A stretch of 33,498 nt of DNA. Origin: Intrasporangium sp. Lineage in GTDB: Bacteria > Actinomycetota > Actinomycetes > Actinomycetales > Dermatophilaceae. Under the pieces are notes generated by a model that had not been told where the DNA came from, searched no databases, and was given only the letters and a program-made list of their open reading frames with translations. Location of the stretch: positions 1-33,498 of the forward strand of contig NZ_JAKDLO010000024.1 of assembly GCF_030452765.1 (NCBI RefSeq). Reading direction: 5' to 3'. Positions 7,536 to 15,200 of this stretch are shown one piece after another. Position 1 is the first letter of the stretch. Each line of letters starts with the position of its first letter. Position numbers and translations under genes: made by a program.

Positions 7536-8420
7536 ATGAGCGAGGGACCGGACGCGGGCGGCGCGGCCGCTGCGCATGGTCCCGCACGGGTCTCCCGCCG
7601 TCGCTTCGTCGCAGGCGCGCTCGGACTCGCCGCCGCCGCCGGTGGGTCGGTCGCGTTCGCGAGCGGCGGGTGGGACGGCCTGCCCGAGATTCCGGGGCTC
7701 ACCGGGATCGGTGGCCCGCTGCCGCAGGAGCGGCGGGTCGATCCCGTGCCCGTGCCGCGGGCCGACCTGCAGGCGCGCGCCCGAGTCGGCTCGGCGGCAT
7801 ACGTCTACGAGTTGAGCGGCAAGCGCGCGACGTACTACGTCACCGAGGCGTTCGGGCGCCGGCTCGACGCGTGGCTGGCCCTGCACGCCGAGCACGTGGG
7901 GCAGGCGCCCGAGCAGGTGTGGTCGTACGGCGCCTGGGCGCCCGCTGCCGCGACGTCGTGGCACGCCTCAGGTGAGGCGTTCGACCTCTCGCGGCTGCGG
8001 GCCGGCGGCGCGGACCTCATCTCGCTGCGCTACGACGCATGGCGCGACGCCCCGGCCGCTGAGCTGCGGCGGCGCCTGCGTCTCTACTGGCGGACCGCGG
8101 CCGCGCTGCACCTCGAGTTCGCCGACGTGCTGACCTACCTGTACAACTCCGCCCACGCGAACCACATCCACGTCGACATCGGGCGGTTCGGACCCGAGCG
8201 GCCCCGGCTGATCCGGCGCTCCCGGGCGCAGGTTCAGGCGGTGCAGGCGATGTGTCGGTATGTGTGGGGGCGCACCGACGTGCCGCTCTCTGGGCGGTTC
8301 GACGAGCCGACCCGCGACGCGACGACGGCTGTGCTGGCCTCCGTCGGAGACCCGGGGGAGCTCGCCGACTCACGCGAGGCCTGGCAGGCCTTCCTCGTGG
8401 CCACCATGCAGCGTGCCTGA
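7536..8420 (+). CDS. Tat-exported extensin-like / M15-type putative peptidase
   Basis: 294-aa secreted protein. The N-terminus has a twin-arginine signal (SRRRFVAGALG at 20-30) and an Ala-rich hydrophobic stretch to about 42. Residues about 80-220 match the extensin-like C-terminal/VanY-type fold with its zinc motifs: SWHASGEAFDLS (His143, Asp150) and AHANHIHVDIG (His210, His212). These residues suggest a metal-dependent peptidase acting on peptidoglycan or cell-surface polymer. Residues 220-294 form a small helical C-terminal part, perhaps a wall-binding module, not identified. The ATG at 7536 has GAGGGG at 7528-7533, only 2 nt upstream, unusually close. TatB in this window is part of the exporter it would need. 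Confidence 0.8.
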   Translation: MSEGPDAGGAAAAHGPARVSRRRFVAGALGLAAAAGGSVAFASGGWDGLPEIPGLTGIGGPLPQERRVDPVPVPRADLQARARVGSAAYVYELSGKRATYYVTEAFGRRLDAWLALHAEHVGQAPEQVWSYGAWAPAAATSWHASGEAFDLSRLRAGGADLISLRYDAWRDAPAAELRRRLRLYWRTAAALHLEFADVLTYLYNSAHANHIHVDIGRFGPERPRLIRRSRAQVQAVQAMCRYVWGRTDVPLSGRFDEPTRDATTAVLASVGDPGELADSREAWQAFLVATMQRA

Positions 8421-8485
8421 TCGGCCACGGCAAGAGGGCCGGACCACACCGGCTCGCCGCTGCTGGCCGGACCGTCCGAGCCAAC

Positions 8486-8491
8486 TACGAT
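8486..8491 (+). promoter_or_regulatory. -10 box of leaderless proS
   Basis: TACGAT, 7 nt before the ATG at 8499. No Shine-Dalgarno in the 7-nt interval and no good -35. Confidence 0.5.
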
Positions 8492-8498
8492 CGCGCGT

Positions 8499-9908
8499 AT
8501 GGCCAAGCGCGTGCTCACCCCGCAGGGGGAGGACTTCCCCCGCTGGTACCAGGACGTCATCGCCAAGGCAGAGCTGGCCGACAACGGCCCGGTCCGCGGC
8601 ACCATGGTCATCCGGCCCTACGGCTACGCGATCTGGGAGCGGATGCAGGCCGACATGGACGCGCGGATCAAAGCCGCGGGCGCCCGCAACGCGTACTTCC
8701 CGCTCTTCATCCCCGAGTCGTATCTCAAGCGCGAGGCCGAGCACGTCGAGGGGTTCAGCCCGGAGCTCGCCGTCGTGACGCACGCGGGCGGCAAGCAGCT
8801 CGAGGAGCCGGTCGTGGTGCGTCCCACCTCCGAGACGGTCATCGGCGAGTACCTGGCCAAGTGGGTGCAGAGCTACCGCGACCTGCCGCTGCTGCTCAAC
8901 CAGTGGGCCAACGTCGTGCGGTGGGAGCTGCGGCCTCGCCTCTTCCTGCGTACGAGCGAGTTCCTGTGGCAGGAGGGCCACACCGCGCACGCGTCGCAGG
9001 AGGATGCCCGGACCTACGCCGAGCGCATCCACGTCGACGTCTATGCCGCGTTCATGCGCGAGCTGCTTGCGATACCGACGGTGCTCGGGCGCAAGACCAT
9101 AGCCGAGCGGTTTGCCGGCGCGACGAACACCCTGGCCCTCGAGGCGATGATGCGCGACGGCAAGGCGCTGCAGATGGGCACCTCCCACGAGCTCGGCCAG
9201 AACTTCGCGCGCGCCTTCGGCATCCGCTACCTGTCCGAGGCGGGGGTCGAGGAGCACGCCTGGACGACGTCGTGGGGCTCCTCGACCCGGATGGTCGGCG
9301 GGCTGATCATGACGCACGGCGACGACCACGGGCTGCGCGTGCCGCCGCGGCTCGCGCCGGTGCAGGTGCTCGTCACGGTCGTCAAAGCAGGCGAGGGGGT
9401 GCTCGAGGCGGCTCGGCAACTGGTGACCGACCTGCTCGGGGCGGGTGTCCGGGCCGAGCTCGACGACCGCGTCGACACCCCCTTCGGACGCCGCGCTGTC
9501 GACGCGGAGCTCAAGGGCATCCCGCTGCGCGTCGAGCTGGGGCCGCGCGACCTCGCCGACGGATCGGTCGTCCTCGTGCGCCGGTTCGACGGGTCCAAGC
9601 GCAGTATGCCGCTCACCGCCGTCCGCGACGCCGTGCCGGCCCAGCTCGCCGAGGACCAGGACGCCCTATATGCCGCTGCGCTGGCCTTCCAGCAGGAGCG
9701 CACCGTCGCAGTGGCGGGCATCGACGAGGCGGCGGAGGCGGCCCGGACCGGTTGGGCGACGCTCCCGTGGGCGAGCCTCGGTGTCGACGGGGAGCGGAAG
9801 CTCGCCGAGTCGGGCATCACCGTGCGCTGCCTGACGATGCCCGACGGGAGTGTGCCGCCCAGCGAGGACGCCGAGGGCGTGCTCGCCGTCGTGGGCCGGG
9901 CCTACTGA
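8499..9908 (+). CDS. proS: Prolyl-tRNA synthetase, archaeal/eukaryotic-type
   Basis: 469-aa class II aminoacyl-tRNA synthetase that charges tRNA-Pro. The order and length fit the short ProRS without the bacterial INS editing insertion: GTMVIRPYGYAIWE, PLFIPESYL (motif 1), RPTSETVIG, RWELRPRLFLRTSEFLWQEG (motif 2), TSWGSSTRMVGG and MTHGDDHGLRVPPRLAP (motif 3). An anticodon-binding domain (about 285-385) and the extra C-terminal domain follow. The ATG at 8499 follows a TACGAT box by 7 nt. The stop TGA overlaps the ATG of the nitroreductase gene by one base, so the two are co-transcribed. Codons 369-372 contain one copy of the AGCGGCATAC word (complement). Confidence 0.96.
   Translation: MAKRVLTPQGEDFPRWYQDVIAKAELADNGPVRGTMVIRPYGYAIWERMQADMDARIKAAGARNAYFPLFIPESYLKREAEHVEGFSPELAVVTHAGGKQLEEPVVVRPTSETVIGEYLAKWVQSYRDLPLLLNQWANVVRWELRPRLFLRTSEFLWQEGHTAHASQEDARTYAERIHVDVYAAFMRELLAIPTVLGRKTIAERFAGATNTLALEAMMRDGKALQMGTSHELGQNFARAFGIRYLSEAGVEEHAWTTSWGSSTRMVGGLIMTHGDDHGLRVPPRLAPVQVLVTVVKAGEGVLEAARQLVTDLLGAGVRAELDDRVDTPFGRRAVDAELKGIPLRVELGPRDLADGSVVLVRRFDGSKRSMPLTAVRDAVPAQLAEDQDALYAAALAFQQERTVAVAGIDEAAEAARTGWATLPWASLGVDGERKLAESGITVRCLTMPDGSVPPSEDAEGVLAVVGRAY
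9604..9613 (+). repeat. AGCGGCATAC word, copy 4 (complement)
   Basis: Exact GTATGCCGCT with the 12-base extension, inside proS, read there as Ser-Met-Pro-Leu. A near copy (ATATGCCGCT) follows at 9665-9674. Confidence 0.65.
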
Positions 9909-10552
9909 TGCCGGAGACAGCCGAGCACGGGACGCCCGCGGGCGCCCCTCCCGACTCACTGACACCGCTGCTCCGGCAGCGCGAGAGCGTCATGGTCTAC
10001 GACCGCACCTACGTCATCTCGCCCGCCGACCTGCGAGCGATCCTCGAGGCGGCCAGATGGGCGCCTTCGGCGGGAAACTCGCAGCCGTGGGGCTTCGTCG
10101 TCGGGAGGCGCGGCGACGAGACACACCGGCGGATCGTGCGGGTGCTCTCGACCGCGAACCAGGCCTGGGCACCGGCGGCGTCGGCGATCATCATCACGCT
10201 GCACCAGGTCGCGACCGACTTCGACCACGAGATCGCCTACTCGGACTACGCGATGTTCGACCTCGGGCAGGCGGTCGCCCACATCACCGTCCAGGCACGG
10301 TCGATGGGTCTGCAGGTGCGACAGTTCGGCGGGTTCGACCACCGGGCCGCGAACGAGGCCTTCACGGTGCCGCCGCACTGGACGGCGACGACCGGTATCG
10401 CCCTCGGCAGGCCGGCCAGCCACGGCGAGGAGGCAGCCCTGCCCGGCTGGGTCCAGCAGCGGTCCCGGCTGCCGCGCGAGCGCCTGCCGCTCGAGGCGTT
10501 CGTCCACGCGAGCCGCTTCGGGCACCCCGCCGACTTCCTCACCGACCCCTGA
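9908..10552 (+). CDS. Nitroreductase-family FMN oxidoreductase
   Basis: 214-aa flavoprotein of the nitroreductase superfamily, NAD(P)H-dependent, substrate unknown. Visible family marks: an N-terminal RQRESVMVYD region near the FMN phosphate site, AARWAPSAGNSQPWGFVV (about 49-66), AYSDYAMFDLGQAVAHITVQARSMGL (helix of the dimer core), and a C-terminal GRPASHGEEAALP region. The start ATG 9908 overlaps the proS stop (TGATG). The much longer open frame beginning at 8252 overlaps proS and is not coding upstream of this start. A large hairpin at 10581-10634 follows the gene. Confidence 0.85.
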   Translation: MPETAEHGTPAGAPPDSLTPLLRQRESVMVYDRTYVISPADLRAILEAARWAPSAGNSQPWGFVVGRRGDETHRRIVRVLSTANQAWAPAASAIIITLHQVATDFDHEIAYSDYAMFDLGQAVAHITVQARSMGLQVRQFGGFDHRAANEAFTVPPHWTATTGIALGRPASHGEEAALPGWVQQRSRLPRERLPLEAFVHASRFGHPADFLTDP

Positions 10553-10580
10553 TTCCCGACCGGACCGCGGCGCCAACGAC

Positions 10581-10634
10581 TGTCTTTGCTGCGCCTGACT
10601 GCCGGACGTCCAGCAGTCAGGTGCGACAAAGGCA
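10581..10634. terminator. Long imperfect hairpin between convergent genes
   Basis: Two 21-nt arms (10581-10601 and 10614-10634) pair with 17 Watson-Crick pairs, 3 G-U pairs and one mismatch around a 12-nt loop. It lies between the convergent nitroreductase and RIO1-like kinase genes, so a bidirectional terminator is most likely. There is no T-tract. A decayed small mobile element is an alternative. Confidence 0.55.
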
Positions 10635-10690
10635 GCCGGCCGGCGTAGGGCCGGTCGGAGCGGGCGCTCCGTTCGGGGAAGGGGGCCGGG

Positions 10691-11572
10691 TCACCAGCGC
10701 GAGGCGCCGGCCGCCGCCGCGGCCAGGTCTCCGAAGAGCTCCGCCGCGTCGACGGGCAGGCCACGGCGGGTGAACCAGTCGGCCATGTTCCGGGCGTCGC
10801 GCTCGAGATAGTCGAAGCCATGCGGGTTGCCGATGACGTCGACGACCTGGGGCCAGTCGATGATGACGAGCCGTTCGCCGTCGAGCAGCACGTTGTACGG
10901 CGAGAGGTCGCCGTGTGCCCAGCCGAGCTCGGCGAGCCGGATCATCGCCGAGCGCAGCTCCTCGAACAGGTCGCCGAGCAGGTCGGCCGGTGGCCGGGCC
11001 TGCACGAGCCTTGGCGCGGCCGTCCCGTCGGGATCACCGATGAACTCCATCAGCATCTCCGACTCGCCCAGCTGGACCGGGTAGGGAACCGGCAGGCCCT
11101 CAGCCCAGAGGGTGGCGAGGGTGCCGAACTCGGCGCCGGCCCACATCTGGCTGATCAGCGCCTTGCCGTAGTCGGTGCGGGTGCGCATGGCCCGCATCTC
11201 GCGGGACTTGCGCACGCGGCGTCCCTCGAGGTAGCCGGCGTCGCGGTGGAAGAGCCGGTGCTGCGAGGACCGGTACCGCTTGGCCGCCATGAGGACGCCC
11301 GCATCGTCACGCCCGGGCACCCAGCGGCGGACGAGATGGACGTCGGCCTCCTTGCCCGTCTTGAGGATGCCGAGGTCGGACTCGACGGCACCGAGCTCGG
11401 TGATGACCCACTCGGGGCGCGGTTTCGGCCCGTGAGTGGCGCCGTCCCATGTCGACCAGCGCTCGCCCTCGGGCGGGGCGTCCGGCTCGGTGTCAACCGA
11501 ATAGTTCAGTTCGGCAGTCAGTGTGGCTATGTCCGAAGTGTGGTCGTGCGATTGAGAAGTCTTGCCTGACAA
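10691..11572 (-). CDS. RIO1-like serine/threonine kinase
   Basis: 293-aa RIO-family atypical kinase. Visible: RWSTWDGATHGPKPRPEWV, then GVLKTGKEADV-like nucleotide loop (70-78), ATP-binding Lys98 (MAAKRY), catalytic Asp222 in HGDLSPYNVLL (220-230) and metal-binding Asp239 in IIDWPQ (238-242). Bacterial RIO1 proteins have no well-defined substrate. The eukaryotic members act in ribosome maturation. The only in-frame start near the N-terminus is a TTG at 11572 with no good ribosome site. A strong Shine-Dalgarno/ATG pair just upstream (11628) is in another frame (see the small ORF), so the true start is uncertain. Divergent from the hydrolase-CHAT gene. Confidence 0.85.
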   Translation of the reverse strand: MSGKTSQSHDHTSDIATLTAELNYSVDTEPDAPPEGERWSTWDGATHGPKPRPEWVITELGAVESDLGILKTGKEADVHLVRRWVPGRDDAGVLMAAKRYRSSQHRLFHRDAGYLEGRRVRKSREMRAMRTRTDYGKALISQMWAGAEFGTLATLWAEGLPVPYPVQLGESEMLMEFIGDPDGTAAPRLVQARPPADLLGDLFEELRSAMIRLAELGWAHGDLSPYNVLLDGERLVIIDWPQVVDVIGNPHGFDYLERDARNMADWFTRRGLPVDAAELFGDLAAAAAGASRW

Positions 11573-11628
11573 GGGAACTCCAAGGTAGTCGAGATGTGGG
11601 CGAGGACGCCCGGGACCGTGATGGACAT
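11527..11628 (-). CDS. Small upstream ORF overlapping the RIO1-like kinase start
   Basis: 33-codon frame starting at ATG 11628, with a near-perfect ribosome site AAGGAGG (11640-11634) 5 nt upstream, the strongest in the window. The peptide begins MSITVPGVLAHISTTLEF and ends at TAG 11529-11527. It runs across the TTG start of the kinase in a different frame (offset 56 nt). It may be a leader peptide that couples translation to the kinase. Alternatively a frameshift, real or from sequencing, may have separated the true kinase N-terminus. No family recognised. Confidence 0.4.
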   Translation of the reverse strand: MSITVPGVLAHISTTLEFPCQARLLNRTTTLRT

Positions 11629-11816
11629 GTCGACCTCCTTGGGTTCGGCGCCGGCCCCTCTGGCCGACGACTCAGTCACCAGCGTTGCCGGTCTGCTCGT
11701 CCTGACGCAACCGGTTTTCGTCGTGCCTCGGAATCTGCGAATCGGTATCAACGGGGCACGACGGGCCTCTACCGTGATGACAGGGGTGGTCCCGGCCTCG
11801 TCGGAGGGAGCCCGAG

Positions 11817-14800
11817 ATGCCAGTGAAATCGTTCGCCGGAGGTGCCGTGCGCCTCGACCACCCGAGCTCGTACGCCGCGAGGCCCGCAGAACGGTCGCGG
11901 TCGCTGCCGGGGGAGCCGGGGTACGAGACCCAGGTGAGCAAGGACGCCCTGCTGGCAGCCCTGGGGGACACGGGCTTCGAGCACCTGCAGAGCGTCGACG
12001 TCGCCCCACGTCGCACCCGCACCACAGATCGCGGCGCCCCTGGTGACACGCGCACGCTGGCACTCGATGTCGACGTCGCCGCCGACCAGGACGCGGTCGT
12101 CCTGTTCGAGCAGGACGGCGTCTACTCGTGGCACCTGCCTGTCGCACCCGCGGACGCGGACCGCTCCATCGACCCCGGCCCGCGCACCCGGCACTTCGAG
12201 ATCGACGTGCGTCCCGGCGCGCCCACCCCGTCAGCCGGTCCGGAAGGCATCGCCGGCACCCGGCGCACCCGCGGCATCCTCGGCAGCATCATCCAGGGGG
12301 CCGCGCAGGCGATCGTCTTCCGGTTCGCCGCTCCGTTCCTGGTCGACAAGGCCATCGACCTGATGGAGAAGGCGGTCCGGCCCGGGCTGCTGCACCTCAC
12401 CTCACCCGACATCACCGACTGGCGGCGCGTCGACACCCTCGACGAGCTGCACCTGCCGACCGACCGGCCGCTTCGCGTCCTCCTCTTCGTGCATGGCACC
12501 TTCTCCTCGACGGCAGGTGGCTTCGGGGCGCTGACCGTCACCGACTCGGGCCGCGCCTTCCTGACCCGCGCCATCGACACGTATGACGCTGTGCTCGGTT
12601 TCGAGCACGTCACCCTCAGCGTCGACCCCCGCCAGAACGCGAAGGACCTGCTCCGCCGGCTCAGCGCGCATCACCCCGATGCCGACTTCACGATCGACAT
12701 CATCACGCACAGTCGGGGCGGCCTGACGACGCGCTGCCTCGCCGAGCACGAGCTGCCCGCGTCGAGCTGGCCCGGCCGGGTCGACCGGGTCGTCTTCGTC
12801 GCCGCGACCAACGCCGGGACCCACCTGGCCGACCCCGACCGCTGGTCCGACCTCGTCGACCTCTACACCAACCTCGCGGCGGCCACCGCTCGGGCGCTCG
12901 CACTGCTACCCGGTGCGGCGCCCGTCGCGGCCATCGTCGCCGGCGTCGTCAAGGGGATCGGTGCCTTCGTCAAGTACCTGGTCGCCTACGCGGGTGACAA
13001 GAACGGTGTGCCGGGTCTCGCGGCGATGGTGCCCGCCGGGGCTTTCGTCACCGACCTCAACAAGGAGCAGCCCGGGCAGCCGGCCCCGGGGGCCAGCTGG
13101 TTCGTCGTGTCCTCGAACTTCCACGTCTCGCTCCTCGACGACAGCCACCACCCACCTGAGTTCCCACGGGAGCTGGTCGTGAAGCTCAAGGAGGGCTTCG
13201 TCGACCAGCTGTTCAAGGCAGACAACGACCTCGTTGTCGACACTGCGTCGATGTCGGCGATCGGGCTGCCCACCGGTGGCTTCGTCGCGGACCAGCTGGC
13301 CCTCGGTACCAACGACGTCGTCTTCCACAGCAACTACTTCAGCCAGGACCGGGTGCTCGCGCAGTTCGGCCGGTGGCTGCTGCCACACACCGCCATGGCC
13401 GAGCCGCCTGCGACCGCGGCCGAGCCGCCGGCAACCGCAGCCGAGCCGCCGGCAACCGCAGCCGAGCCGCCGGCGACCGGGGACCGTGGCCTGCCTCCGG
13501 TGCCCGACGTCATCGAGTCCGGATCCCGCGAGCTTGCACCAGCGGTTCCGGCACCGGCGCCCGAGGCTCTTGCGGACGGGGCCAAGGTCGAGGCACACCT
13601 GGCCGCCGAGATGCCGGCCACGATGACTCCCGCCGAGAGCGTCGACCTGCGAGTGCGACTCTCGCGCAAGGCAGTCAATGCCACGCCCGGGGCGGCGCAC
13701 GACGAGGCCGTCGCCGCCGTCGACGACGCCAGACCCCTGTCCGTCCGCGTCGTCGGCAAGCGAAACGCCGAGATCGTCGGCACCGACGTCGACGTCTTTG
13801 CCCTGCCCCCCGGCGGCGGCACGTCCGAGCTCACCTTCAAGGTGCGGGCGCGTCGGCCCGGGCCGGTCGAGGTCACCGTCGTCGTCCGACAGGGGAGCGT
13901 GCCGATCGGCACCCTGCGCCTGCGCGCCGACGCCCAGACTGTCACGCACGTCCCGGCGGCGACCGCTGCCGCCGCCGTCACGGGCCCGGCAGCCGCCACG
14001 GCTCAGGCCCCGCTCGGCATCGACGCCCCCGAGCTCGAGGGCCTGCCCTGTCTCGAGATCTTCGAGACCGACCACGGGGACGACGAGGTCGTGTTCGAGT
14101 ACGCCCTGCGGCTCGAACAGGGTGGCATGGTTCACCGGTTCACCTCCGAGCCGCTTCGCGACCGCGCCACCTTCGTGCGGGCGCTGCTCGGACAGGTCGA
14201 GGATGCGTGGCTCGAGCAGGGGGACCGCCCCGCTGCCTACCTCGCCGCCATCCAGGACCTCGGGGCCTCGCTGTTCGAGCAGATCTTCCCGCAGGACATG
14301 CAGGCGATGCTCTGGAAGCACCGCAACCGGATCACGGACCTGCTCGTCTACGCCGACGAGCCGTATGTGCCGTGGGAGCTCGTCCACCTCAAGCCGCCGG
14401 TCGGCCCACGGCAGAAGACGCCGCGCTTCCTGGCCCAGCACGGCCTCGTCCGGTGGCAGTTCACCGGCTTCCCGCCTAAGACGCTCCGAGCTCGGGCAGG
14501 GCGCGTCCGCTCGCTGTGCCCGACCTACCTCGACCCCGCGTTCGTCCTGGCCGAGACCGGGCTCGAGGCTCAGTTCCTCGCCACGAAGCTCGGTGCCACG
14601 CCCGTCAAGGCGACGCCGACCGACGTGCGCCGGCTGCTGCGGCGCGGCGACTTCGACCTGCTCCACTTCGCCGGGCACGGGCTGGCCGACCCCACCGACA
14701 TCTTCGACGCGAAGGTCCTGCTCCAGGGCCGCAAGCGCGGCAACTCCGTTCTCCCGCAGTACCTGACCGCGACGAACGTCAGTGAGAACGGCCGGTGGAC

Positions 14801-15116
14801 GGTGCCCGGATCCGGCCCGATCGTCGTGCTCAACGCCTGCCAGGTCGGCCGTGGCGGCGAGCAGCTGTCCACCCTCGGCGGGTTCGCCAAGGCGTTCCTC
14901 GACGCGGGCGCCTCCGCCTTCGTCTCGAGCCTGTGGTCCGTCGGGGACGAGCCGGCGCGCACCTTCGTCGAGACCTTCTACGACGAGCTGCTCTCGGGCA
15001 CGCCCGTCGCCCTCGCGACGTCCCGCGCCCGGGAGCAGGCCCGCGCGTCCGGTGACGCGACGTGGCTCGCCTACGTCGTCTATGCGCGACCTGACGCGAC
15101 GCTGGAACTCACCTGA
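11817..15116 (+). CDS. Alpha/beta-hydrolase (lipase-like) - CHAT protease fusion, 1099 aa
   Basis: Large cytosolic multidomain protein. Residues 1-150: uncharacterised, partly beta. Residues about 215-520: alpha/beta hydrolase with oxyanion strand VLLFVHGTFSS (221-231), nucleophile Ser299 in THSRGG, probable acid Asp469 or Asp471 (DNDLVVD) and His504 (VVFHSN). A hydrophobic segment at about 352-393 may be a lid or membrane-touching helix. Residues 528-554: four AEPPATA repeats. About 605-705: a beta-sandwich-like module. About 740-1095: CHAT (caspase/HetF-associated) domain with catalytic His954 (LLHFAGHG) and Cys1008 (VVLNACQ). GGAGG (11805-11809) precedes the ATG. CHAT proteases act as switches in several bacterial defence systems. 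Followed by an orthocaspase gene. The combination suggests proteolytic control of a lipase-like effector (inference). Confidence 0.88.
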   Translation: MPVKSFAGGAVRLDHPSSYAARPAERSRSLPGEPGYETQVSKDALLAALGDTGFEHLQSVDVAPRRTRTTDRGAPGDTRTLALDVDVAADQDAVVLFEQDGVYSWHLPVAPADADRSIDPGPRTRHFEIDVRPGAPTPSAGPEGIAGTRRTRGILGSIIQGAAQAIVFRFAAPFLVDKAIDLMEKAVRPGLLHLTSPDITDWRRVDTLDELHLPTDRPLRVLLFVHGTFSSTAGGFGALTVTDSGRAFLTRAIDTYDAVLGFEHVTLSVDPRQNAKDLLRRLSAHHPDADFTIDIITHSRGGLTTRCLAEHELPASSWPGRVDRVVFVAATNAGTHLADPDRWSDLVDLYTNLAAATARALALLPGAAPVAAIVAGVVKGIGAFVKYLVAYAGDKNGVPGLAAMVPAGAFVTDLNKEQPGQPAPGASWFVVSSNFHVSLLDDSHHPPEFPRELVVKLKEGFVDQLFKADNDLVVDTASMSAIGLPTGGFVADQLALGTNDVVFHSNYFSQDRVLAQFGRWLLPHTAMAEPPATAAEPPATAAEPPATAAEPPATGDRGLPPVPDVIESGSRELAPAVPAPAPEALADGAKVEAHLAAEMPATMTPAESVDLRVRLSRKAVNATPGAAHDEAVAAVDDARPLSVRVVGKRNAEIVGTDVDVFALPPGGGTSELTFKVRARRPGPVEVTVVVRQGSVPIGTLRLRADAQTVTHVPAATAAAAVTGPAAATAQAPLGIDAPELEGLPCLEIFETDHGDDEVVFEYALRLEQGGMVHRFTSEPLRDRATFVRALLGQVEDAWLEQGDRPAAYLAAIQDLGASLFEQIFPQDMQAMLWKHRNRITDLLVYADEPYVPWELVHLKPPVGPRQKTPRFLAQHGLVRWQFTGFPPKTLRARAGRVRSLCPTYLDPAFVLAETGLEAQFLATKLGATPVKATPTDVRRLLRRGDFDLLHFAGHGLADPTDIFDAKVLLQGRKRGNSVLPQYLTATNVSENGRWTVPGSGPIVVLNACQVGRGGEQLSTLGGFAKAFLDAGASAFVSSLWSVGDEPARTFVETFYDELLSGTPVALATSRAREQARASGDATWLAYVVYARPDATLELT
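13398..13481 (+). repeat. Four 21-bp in-frame tandem repeats in the CHAT-fusion linker
   Basis: Units at 13398-13418, 13419-13439, 13440-13460 and 13461-13481. Copies 2 and 3 are identical, the outer two differ by a few bases. They encode AEPPATA (last unit AEPPATG), a flexible hinge between the hydrolase and the later domains. Confidence 0.9.
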
Positions 15117-15190
15117 GCGACATCCGAGTCCATCACCACGAAACCCGTCAACCACCGAACCCACCAACCGCCGGATCCATCAACTGCAAG
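15117..15190 (+). promoter_or_regulatory. C-rich, G-poor spacer (possible Rho-utilisation region)
   Basis: In 15121-15180 I count 28 C, 18 A, 8 G and 6 T: a very unusual C/G skew for this genome, with CAACC/CCATCA-type repeats and little potential to fold. It separates the CHAT-fusion stop from the caspase ribosome site. It could be a rut-like site setting the ratio of the two products, or an accessible leader for the caspase gene. Confidence 0.35.
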
Positions 15191-15200
15191 GGAGCACACC

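Noticed and set aside
8252-9907. Long plus-strand frame leading into the nitroreductase
   Set aside because: It overlaps proS in another frame. Only the part from ATG 9908 has nitroreductase sequence and a coupled start.
11747-11775. Promoter of the hydrolase-CHAT gene (TACCGT at 11770-11775)
   Set aside because: The hexamer is plausible, but there is no usable -35, and in a GC-rich 244-nt gap such a match is not strong enough to annotate.
13398-13481. CRISPR-like array
   Set aside because: The 21-bp units are contiguous without spacers and encode an in-frame AEPPATA linker.
12906-15167. 753-codon open frame on the minus strand
   Set aside because: It is antisense to the hydrolase-CHAT gene, has no family character and shows the Arg/Gly/Val-rich composition typical of the reverse frame of high-GC genes.
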